Source of the DNA: Trileptium ribeirensis
Taxonomy: Eukaryota > Nematoda > Enoplea > Enoplida > Thoracostomopsidae
DNA length: 64,000 nucleotides
Direction: 5' to 3'
Assembly: GCA_030248225.1 (NCBI GenBank)
Contig: JASANE010028230.1
Coordinates: 1 to 64,000 of the forward strand
The position numbers were made by a program, and so were the translations under genes. This document shows, one piece after another, positions 27,501 to 39,500 of this stretch (its first letter is position 1; each line of letters opens with the position of its first letter). The notes under the pieces are model-generated. The model was not told the DNA's origin. It saw only the letters and a list, made by a program, of their open reading frames with translations, and searched no databases.

Positions 27501-30500
27501 ATGTACCGAGAAAACTACGAATCTGGTGAGAACGAGAACATGAAAGATGTGGCGAGAAAACCAAAGGTATGTCTGAGAGAATAGCCGACGTTGTAGAGAG
27601 CTAACTATATCGAAAGAAAACATGTGTGCGGCGGGAAACCGAAGAATGTGGTAAGAATACTAAGACTGAAGCAATAAAAATAACTATGGGTTGAGAAATA
27701 TAAGGATATGTTGAAAATAAAAAGATGAGGCAAGAAAACAAAAACAAAAGATAAGAGAACTGTGGTTTCCACAAGATAAGTAAGAATGTAGTGGAAAACT
27801 AGGGTGTGGCGGGAAAACTAAGAATATAGCAAGAAATCTAAGAATGTGGGAAGAAAACTAAGAATGTGGCACTAAAAATAACGACGTGGTGATGTGAATG
27901 ATGAGGTGAAAATTTGAAATCCAGTGATAGCCTGTCCATTGTGTGTAATTATCGAATCTGCATTATTTGGAAAAATATAACAATACTCAACGAGCATTGT
28001 ACTAAAAACGCTTAAGAATACATAATAAATAATGTTCTTTACGACAAAATCATTCGCACTTTGAGTTGAAGCAAGAATGGTATAATAAATCCGTTCTTGG
28101 GCTGAGTTTTGCAGTTACAAACATACGCGAAGATAACATTCGTTCGACAGTAAACGCACGTAATAAAACTACATGCCTTATTAACCAAAGTCATGGCGAA
28201 CACCAGTAATTCTTGATCTTCATTGGCATCACTATCGTTCAGCACTAACATTAGGTTTGTCCATGGCATTGTGCCTGAAATATAGTTTTAAAGTCATAAC
28301 AATTGTTATATCGATTAATTTATTTATTTTATTAATAATTATAGCTATTTGTCAATAGTACTGAACGTAAAATAGAACCTATCCGAGAATAGTTCAAAGG
28401 CATTAAGAAGTCATTTAAGCTTCTAATTAAGAAGCATTCACATAAAAAAATAAACATAAGATGTTTTTATATCGCTGCAACTTTTGCGTGAAATGTTGAA
28501 CATAGCGATTGTAACTCGTCATACAATTTAGCAAAATTCAAAATTTCTCATAGTGTTTTCAAATAAAGCGCAAAATATCAAATACAGCGTATTTTTTCAA
28601 TTTTTTTATCTGATTCATTCATATTCCTTTTGTGTGACGCTCTAAGTTTAAACTTGCACACTAACTGCCTTATTAATTACCTAATGGTTATTTTTATATC
28701 TTTTTTAACTTAGGCATGTAGCTTTCACGCGTTTAACTATCGTACAAATATAATTATTATTTCTCACAGTTATTAATTTTGACGTAAACAAACACGGCTT
28801 ATGCAGCTATATATTAACCGTTGTTTTTACCTTCGGTTGCAATATATGTCTGTTGCTGCTGTGTGACTTTTACACATTTTTAAAGGTATCACAACTATGA
28901 TTTTAAATACAAACGTGCCTCGGCCGAAAAAAATCCATTTACCCTAAAAGCTAGGCCATGACGGTTTAATTATTAAATGAAAAGAAATTGTAAAACCAAA
29001 ACGAAACGCGATAGCTCAGTACCTATGTTAAGTACAAAAAACACGGTTTCGAAACGAATCTGAATTCTCAATTCTAATAACTCCAAATTTAAACCACCAG
29101 CGGCACAATCTTGCTTATGGACTTGGGCATAGCTAAAAGCAATAAAAGGCACAACTAGGAATCCGTATGATTGTTTAAGAATTGTTCTTTGAGCACATAC
29201 CACGTTCTTTGTCGACAATGTAGACAGCGGCAAGTAGTAATAAAGCATTCGATGAAGTGTACTCGATGAATACAAGCAACAGTTTCAAAGCTGTCTTGAC
29301 AACCAAACGGAACTAAAATAGGAGTTATTTTTATGAAAATTACCGAAATTAGATAAAAAGTAAAAAACTACAGTCGTGTGTTACAATAGATACATAGTAT
29401 ACGTCTAGTCATCAAATAAATGTTGCCGAGGCAAGAATTACTGTTTTTGTAGCTCGGCCTCATCATATTTCAGTAAAGTGATGAAAATTTTTGACCCCAA
29501 TCTACTTCTTCGGAACCAAAATGACATTAAGTTTTAAATTCGTGAAACGATGCTACGTTAAACCGATAATGATGAGGGGTTAATACAAAACCAAAATTAG
29601 AGAATTACTCAAAAGAAAAAAACATCGTGACCAACCAATGTAGGGATAGCCAAGAATGGTTCGGTCATTTCTCATTTCTTTTAAATACTGTAGAAGCGTT
29701 TGTTCCAAAGCGATTTCTTGCGAATGACACAATGTCAACTCAAAAATAAAATTATAATTCGATAAACTCAAAAGACACATACGGCGACTAATCAGCGCAC
29801 AAAGGACCACAGTTCGATACGAGGTCATTTCCTAAATGATTGGTGTTTTTGGCTTCCCAATAATTAGACAAATTTTATGTCCGAACAAATGTTGGTGATT
29901 TCTCATAAAGTTGGTATGAATGAGCGGCACACAGAGGATCAAATAGTCAGATGTAGCGAAAATCATAACATTGCTATCTATTTATACTAAGAATAAGGTT
30001 AATGCCGAGCAAAATTTGTGAGTTATTATTAAAACTAAGATCTGCAATATTACCAATTTATAACAAATCGTGAAATTATACATATCTGCAAACCCGATAA
30101 CTCGATAGGCATGATATTTTAGATTTTGTAGATCCGATACCGGGATAGGCATATATATTTTGAATAAAATTTCGTTCAGTTGTAAAGAAGCTTAAATAGT
30201 GATACGACTAAATTTAACATTTAAATATTTTAGTTTAATTTTACTACTTTTTTAATTAAATTATTTTAAAGATAAGCGCCGGTTAAGTAATGTGATTTAC
30301 AACGTAATCTGTCAGTCATTATTTAGAAGCTTACGCCAAGAACAGTTTTTAGTAAATACAAATAGATGCTTATATGTTCTGACTCGTGTCCATTTATCTG
30401 TTTCATAATTTTGAAGCTATGGCATGTGATGACTATTCATAAGTCATGATACCATTCAGGTGTTTTGATTAGAAAAATACTTTTTCGCGTGCGTGGAAGT

Positions 30501-33500
30501 AAAGGCGATTTATTATTCCAATAGAACAATTTAGTCAACTCCAGGCATACAGTCCACAACTCATAAACACGTTTCAGACACAGTTGAATATGTTAGCATC
30601 AGGGAGTAACCGGAATTCCGGTTCCGGCAAATTTCGGTTCCGGTTATTCACTGGTTAGCATGTAGTGTAAATTGACATAATAAACTACTAGGCTTTTAAA
30701 TACATCTGCTCTGTAGCCACATTATGAATGTGAATTTTTTGGACTATGTGCATTCTCGTTCAACCATATACTTACCTTGGATGAAACCAAGCAATAAAGC
30801 CATTGTATTGTTTCGCTGTGTGCAATTACGCCGTTCATGCCATCAATATAAAGCATCCCATATACTTACCTTGGATGAAAGCAAGGAATAAAGCCATTGT
30901 ATTGTTTCGTTGTGTGCAATTACACCGTTCATGCCATCAACATAAAGCATCACTTGGCCCAATGCTAAAACCACGAAATTAGGCAGGGTTACGACATCTT
31001 TATAACATCCTTTTTATATGATAATGTCAAGTTTTCCTCTTCGAGTAGCCGAAGGATATTTTGTGCCTCTAAACTTAAGCTACGCCTAACCTAAGCTTAC
31101 TCTGGCTTCTCAATTAAACTAGATTTTTGTCCTGTGCTACTCATGTTAAGTCCGCGCCCCCACTGTAACGGGGAAAGAAATCTAGAATTGATTTTTTTAA
31201 TGTTTGTGGCAACGCCTTAACGATAATATTATATGGGGAACATAACAGCATCATCGATAAGATAAAAATGTTTGGAATTTCATCGTATGCTTTTACTCTT
31301 TTTTGGTAAAACTTATGACGTTGGGTTTTCTAATACTGCCAGCCATAGAATCAGCCTGAGTTACGACTTTGATAAAACTGTTCATGAATATTTATGACAA
31401 GACCGTATCAATATTATCACATCGTTAAAAGTAAATGCGGCGATAAGGTGAAAATGTTCCTGTCTTGTCATAGACTTGGCTCTCACTTCCATCAAAACTT
31501 TTGGCGTTTAGAGCAAACTCTACTTTTTCTCACTGTAAAAATCATAAATTGAACGACACGTTGACGTGAGCTTCTGCCATCAATAGTCAAGCCCAATGAA
31601 ACAACTTCACATTGGCAATTTCTATACGTCATAAAAATTCAGTAGCAGTTAACATTCGATAATAATAATGTATATCGTGTGTCTAGCTAGCATTTTAGTT
31701 GAAAATGTTTATGTACCGAAAATATTGCAATCTTAAAGAGTTAATAAAATATATAAGACGATTCCTTGAATTTTATATATGTGTCCTGGTAGCTTCTGCA
31801 CAAGGCTTTTATCAATGGTGTGTTGAAAACGCCGAGTTCAGCTATTTAGGAAAAGTGTTTTATTGTCCTGGATCGACTACGAACTATACGAAGGTCTGAT
31901 CAAGTTGTAACCGTTAAGACTTCACTGGGTTTAGTACTATGTAAGTCATAGAAATGCTTGTATATTATGAAATAACATTTGCAAAAAACATATTTTGTAT
32001 ATTGAAGATTTGTGATGCTCTAACATATTGAAGAAAACTGAAAACTTAAATTTAAAGCAAACACAGTATTGCTTATGGAAACTTTTTTATATATTTAAAC
32101 AATTAGTGTCTACTCAATTGTACTGCCTATAAATTTTGATAAAATTAACTTCAACGGCTTCCTAAAATTTGATAAACAACATTACCAGACGTAAGCTGTT
32201 TACGTCCTTGCGATTTCATAACGGTGAAATGTTTTTGAACGTAATATAATTACCATCACATAGCTATTGCAAACACTTGATGATAATATGTAGTTTATGT
32301 CACATACATACATAGATCACTTAATCTAAATAGTGGTTGTGTATTTTTTATGAGTTATTGATCTAGGGTTAATGATCTTAAAATTTCCTAATATTACTTT
32401 AAACACAAACTACATTACAAATCATTTGCGTATAAAATCGGCGATTAGAAAGTGTAACTGAAAACACAGGATATATTACAAATATAACAGTTTATATGAT
32501 AGATACCTCGGAGAATATAATTTTGATAATTCTGATCCGCTTCAGCACCAACTTTGATCAAGCACGCGAGTCCATCATTGAGAACAAATTCATGTACAAG
32601 ATCTTTGTCGTCCTGTAAATTTGCAATGGTACTTTGTAACAAAATATTTTTCGCCATTTAATAATGTCACAAAACTGTTTTTGAGGTCTCTGTTCAGCAG
32701 CCAACTGAACCCCCCAACCAAAAAACTGGTAGATCTGACGTATCCCCTAAAACTTTGGGCGTCAGTGTATGATGACCAACAGAAACTCGGAGTCAGGCCC
32801 AAAACGCCCGTGTCATCAAACACGGGTCAATATATGATTGCATGGAAGCGACATACTCTTCCTTGATGTATTCTTGATACTACCAAATTTTTCGCAGCAC
32901 GGTTACCGTCTATATTATCTGTGTATTTTTTCACAAAATCATCATCATAATAGGATCCGTTAAAATTATTCATGCGCCATCAGATCGCATCGTATCGATC
33001 TTTTGAATATGATCAGTCGCAATGTGAAAACGACACTGAAAGCAAGTCACATAATTTCAGTATATCAAAAATACCGCTCATCAGTGTGGAATTTGCTAGA
33101 AATCTAAGACAGTTAATAATGACAAATATGCGCTGAAACTTCACAGGAGTAGTTGAATATTAGAAGTTTATACGACTAAGTTGATAAAAGCAAATCCTGC
33201 AGTATTTGTATCAATATGTCTGTGTAAACGTCCGTGTGGTCGCCTGTGTAAAAGCAGTTGCGCGTAGCGCAGAAAATATCTCGAATTAGACCAAACTGTA
33301 AACCCAATCATGCGGTTTTGTGACTGATTTATAACTTACTTGAAATATCTGTTTTAATGAGAACAGTGCTCTTCTCAACTCGCGACCGCTAGAATTGAGC
33401 AATTTTTCTAAAACGATAAAAAAATGAATAATTATACAACATGTCGAGTGTACACACGAACATAATCACAGGACTATAAAAAACAGCGCCATGAATTAGG

Positions 33501-36500
33501 TACCTTACATAGGCACAATTATAGGGAGGGACGGGGGGGACAAATCCCCTCCACTTTTTAACACTTAAGTAATCGTCCCCTACACGTTTCTGACTGATAA
33601 AATTTTTAGTGATGTGTTATAAACGCACGTGATTATAAATTATATGTTTTTGTCAGTATCTATCCCCCCCCCACTTTTATTTTGGATTTGCGCCAATGAT
33701 TCCTTGTAATAAACATTCATTTCTAAAAGACAAGACATGTGGTAACAGTTGTACATGTGTCGTTGTTAAACGAGATGACAGAGAAACATATAATTCAGCA
33801 AAGTTTGTTTTCAATGAATGCGCTTATAGTGAAAATGCTATTACAATGAAATGTTTTTTATTTGTCCCAGTCAAATTATCTACATTAAAATATATGTTTT
33901 AATGGTAACAAAATCTATATACTGAATCTTTTGACACGTCTGGATCGATTTTAACATAAGCGCACTCTACCATATAATCAAATAATTGTATAGTTTTATG
34001 TCGTTCATTTGCTAAACGTGACAGCATAGAAACAGTAATTACTTGAATTTTTGTGTTAATATAAAACCTATTGCAACAGGAAACTGTGGAAATGTTTCAA
34101 AACAAACTGTTTAGTATACATTGAGTCATTCATTGATCTAGGATTTTCGAATACGAAGGGCTGCGATCTAAGGGGGAAGGAGGGTGGTGGGTGTGCGGTG
34201 CCTTCGGCACCAATGGTTCGGGGTTATTTGGCCTATATTTTATGCGAACAGCGAAAATATTTACGCCGTCCGACCAAAAACAGGATGGCTTGCAACCCTA
34301 TTAAGTCCCATCGAACCGCCCCTGCAATCAATGTACCAACGTTCATCGTTTGTAGTTCTTTTGCCGTTTCTATAGCCGCTAGCTGAGCTGTTTCAACTGT
34401 GGTGAAAAACTTTTTACACCTAGCAGTATCAAATAGAAATCATCCAGGAATTTTAACGTTGTCGTGAAATGAATCACGTTGTTTGACAGATACAAAGCCA
34501 GTTTAGTTATTAGTATAAGGGCACAATGATGACTATTTTTGTCTACGTTAAAGCAGTAACTAAATCTTGTTGTCAATGATTTTACTTCAAGATGTAGTCG
34601 ACATAGCATGGAATTAATATTATAGTATTTTTGAAACCGTACACGTTTTATATTCGTTATTCAAAGCAGGATAAATTACAACTGTGGCACATTTAAGCTT
34701 CACGCAATCCTATTTAGCCTTAGCTTCGACTTAATGGCATTCGACCAAATACAGGACCAGAACTTTCATATTCGTTATTCAAACCAGGATAAATTACACT
34801 TGTGAAACATTTAAGCTGTACGAAATACTATTTAACCTCAGCTTCGACTTAATAGCATTCGAACAAATGCAGGACCAGAAGCCTTACTTTCATATTCGTT
34901 ACTCAAAGCAGGATAAATTAGACCTGTGATACATTTCAGCTGCACGCATTCCTATTTAACCTCAGCGGCGTTCACGTTATAATGTCCCAACGTTTGGAAC
35001 CTATGTACACCACACAGTGTCCGGCACACTGCTGACAACAGGGTGTCTTAGACACCCCCATGTTTTTAATTAATTTTCTCAAAGGTAGCTAGTTACGCGT
35101 ATTACCGTATTAGTGTCAGGCACTCCGTGTCTTCTGGTGGTTTTATTGACAGTGTTCGGAATTATTTGAGCAATGTTCATATGGGCCAGATACAAATATC
35201 TTAAATTTAGAAAAAACTAACAGCACAGTTGACTAATAAACCGCATTAGCTACTTACGGTGTCCGTTATAGTTAATTCGCGCCAAATTATATAAATTACA
35301 CTTGTGAAACATTTAAGCAGTACGCAATCCTATTTATCCTCAGCTTCGATTTAATTGCATTCGAACAAATGCAGCACCAGAAATCCTACTTTCATATTCG
35401 TTATTCAAACCGGGATAAATTACACATGTGATACATTTCAGCCGTAGGCAATGCTATTTAACCTGAGCTTCGACATGATGGCATTCAGCCACATACAAGA
35501 CCAGAAGCTCTGCTTTCATATTCGCTATTCAAACCAGGGCAAACTACACTTGTGAAACATTTATGCTGTACGCAATCCTATTTGTCCTTAACTTCGACAT
35601 AATGACATTCGACGAAATACAGGACCATAAGCCCTACTTTCGTATTCGTTTTTCAAACGAGGATAAATAAACCTGTGACACATTTTACAGCATTCGACCA
35701 AATACAGGACCAGAAGCCCTACTTTCATATTCGTTATTCAAACCAGGACAAATTACACTTGTGAAACATTTATGCTGTACGCAATCCTATTTGTCCTTAA
35801 CTTCGACATAATGGCATTCGACGAAATACAGGACCATAAGCCCTACTTTCGTATTCGTTTTTCAAACGAGGATAAATAAACCTGTGACACATTTTACAGC
35901 ATTCGGCCAATATAAGACCAGAAGCCCTACATTCATATTCGTTATTCAAACCAGGACAAATTACACTTGTGAAACATTTATGCTGTACGCAATACTATTT
36001 GTCCTTAACTTCGACATAATGACATTCGACGAAATACAGGACCATAAGCCCTACTTTCGTATTCGTTTTTCAAACGAGGATAAATAAACCTGTGACACAT
36101 TTTACAGCATTCGACCAAATACAGGACCAGAAGCCCTACTTTCATATTCGTTATTCAAACCAGGACAAATTACACTTGTGAAACATTTATGCTATACGCA
36201 ATCCTATTTGTCCTTAACTTCGACATAATGGCATTCGACGAAATACAGGACCATAAGCCCTACTTTCGTATTCGTTTTTCAAACGAGGATAAATAAACCT
36301 GTGACACATTTTACAGCATTCGACCAAATACAGGACCAGAAGCCCTACTTTCATATTCGTTATTCAAACCAGGACAAATTACACTTGTGAAACATTTATG
36401 CTGTACGCAATCCTATTTGTCCTTAACTTCGAAATAATGGCATTCGACGAAATACAGGACCATAAGCCTTACTTTCGTATTCGTTATTCAAACCAGGATA

Positions 36501-39500
36501 AATTACACTTGTGAAACATTTCAGCTGTACGCAATCCTATTTGTTCTTAACTTCTACATGATGGCATTCGATCAAATACAGCACCAGAAGCCCTACTTTC
36601 TTATTTGTTATTCAAACGAGGATAAATATACTTGTGACACATTTTACAGCATTCGGCCAAATACAGGACCAGAAGCCCTACTGTGGCTGGCTGCGAATGG
36701 AAACCTATGTTTATGCACAATTAACATTAATACGGACAATTTACGAAGGATACTGTGCGACACAATTAGGTCAAAATGGACCGTTGCATCGTACAGTTAT
36801 AATTTGAAGTCAAACAGCGAACTTTACATTTAATTAGAGTTTTTAGTTTTTCACTGTGCTAAGAAAACACTTACCAATTATATAATGAACTCGAACAGAC
36901 AACTGTGTTCTAAGAACCAAGCTAGTTCGTGATTTCCTAAAATAATTAATGATATATAAATTATATCTCATTCCGTTTTAACAATAACATCACAAAAAGT
37001 TACAATTTTAATACAATCACTGGCGCGGGTCGATATTACCCGAAATGAATACACATCTTGGTCGGAGCGAGAGATTTTTGACGAAAAGGGCGGTGGGAAC
37101 CTCGGACAATCCTTGATCAACATATAGTTCCATTACTTTTCATATTTTTATGTCTTTTTCAAATGTTTGATTGCCCAACACATATGTGACGTAGAGGGGG
37201 ACACTCGAACGCACTCCGCAACCTTAGGATGCGCTAGTACATTTAAAACAACAAGCAATAAAATTCACACCAGGCTTAAATTTTAACCCGTACCTAATTA
37301 GACAATCCAATCAGGTGTTTTAAAGTTTCGAATCATTGATTTGCTAAACACGCTGCGTGCCAACGCAAAAAATCAGCCAAACCTCAAGATCAAATTTAGG
37401 AAGTATTTGATGAACAACGTAAAGCCTGTGTAAAAGAGATCCAACCCATCTACTCTGCTAGGATATGTACTGAACAATACCGCTGAACCACCCAAGTATG
37501 GAAATTACACCCATATATACCACTGCTCATACTCAGAATGAGCATGTATAAAAGTTGATGGTGGATTTCTATAATACGTCAAATGAGCCCAATTATTTGT
37601 TCTGCACACAAATGGGCAAGGTTTAGAGTCAATTTACATGCAAGGACAGGTACATACTCATATCGCTGTTACAATCCGCGTTCAATTAATTGATATAATG
37701 AATAATCCTGTCAATGACTCTGTCAATGCGTCTGTCAATTCTGTATAGTTCCAAATCAAACACTAATAACATGAAAATATCAAAATAATTTTTCCTTTAT
37801 CAAACAATATCCCCAAAGCTGTTATCGATATCATTTAGGAAATAATTGTCGGAAATGAAAAACAATCTATTCGAAAGACAAATTTTCCAGTGAAAAACAT
37901 TTTTGAAAGTAGGAACGTCAAAGTTATATGATATGAGCGCTCCTAAAAACAGGGATTTTCCAACAAAATAGCAGGTACGTTCAACGGGAAATAAAATGAT
38001 TCTGTCAAAACTTAAAAACGAAAGCTGAATAGCTGGTGCCTAGTAAAGACAAAACAGCGAGGTTCGATTTCAACGGAGACCAAAACCGGAAGTTGAATAT
38101 ATTAAAATGGGTAATTTTATAAAACATTTTCTACAGAGACATGATCCTTAAAACCGAAATATGATGATACACTTTTTTACATTATAACAACCTGCTTCCT
38201 AACCTAAGGCTTGAATCTTGTTTTGTAGTCGGAACTGCGCCATTTGAAAACAATGACAACAAAGTCATGACTTAAACCCGAGGAATAATTGACTGGTTAG
38301 AACTTCAGTGAAAAATCGCAAAAACACTATTTGATAATCACTGAAAAAAATTTCATTACTGCTGGATTTATTTTGCATGAAAATTAGATTTATTATTTAA
38401 AACAAACTATACTGTTTTTATAAATATAGAAGTACGTAATCCCATGAACGATCTGCTTTAAAACATAAGCCTACAACCCTGATTGTAAATTTGGGCTCCG
38501 AAATATATTGGGCGCAAGTGTTAGAAGCAAAGTCTGTTCACCAAGACATATTAAATGACATTTCATCATTGAATTGAAATAGAAAGATACATGATTAATG
38601 TATGTTAAAACACCCAGTGTGTTAATTAAAACGAAGTACGAAGCCCTAGTACAAAGCGGCAGAAACCAGCTAAAGCCGTAAGTTAATTTCCGAATTAGTA
38701 CACTAAGTATAAAAATTTATACAATACACTACAACGAATATTAACATAGTGATCCACATCCATAAAAGCTGTGGAAAATTATTTTTTCTGCTATAATTAC
38801 TTCGCCTTAGATATGCATATAAATAAAAACTAAAACATCAGAACCAGTATAATATAGAGTTTATATGTGTCTTAACAAACAACAAATAGTTCCGTCATTT
38901 TTCACTCCGTCGAACAAAAGTTCATTGTCGTAGGGCTTAAGAAGTTGCTTGAGATGTGTCCCGAAACGTTTGCGAACCTAAATTTGACATTGAATTTTTG
39001 GGTGTTCTTATCGTATTCACATCATTCACTTCTGTAACGGTGCAGATATAGATTCCTATATTTTTTCGTTTTACATGGTGTTCATGCAAAATAAATGTCA
39101 TAAAGACATAAGTAATAGCTAAAGTGTGGGCGCAAGTTAGCTTAGGGTGTGCTAATTTTCGAACGTCACAATTACAGCTTATTAATATTGCACCGTTGCC
39201 CTAAAAACGCAAAATGACAACTGGAAAAATCCAGGTTCAATCCACCGCTAATCATTCGCCACAAAAATGTTCAATGGTGTATGAAATACACATGTTTTAA
39301 GAAGGAAAGAGTTATTCAAAATTTAGACTGTCGTCCAATATAATAAATATATAGACTATCGCTTGGTTAATGCCAAATTTGAACAAAACCGACATAAGAC
39401 AATTCAAATTTTATGAGCTTAGTTTTTCAAAAATGGCTAAAATAAGCTAATTTCGTTTCGCAAAAGAAGTAGTTGAGCTCTCAAAGGTTTAATAACGGCG

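Larger units (their letters stand above)
33408..36874. other. FHOD intron with 209-bp repeat array
   Basis: Holds G/C homopolymer tracts at 33533-33550 and 33666-33674 on either side of about 120 bp, a GC-richer patch near 34170-34215, and the large array at 34650-36690. No exon required by phase. Confidence 0.6.
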
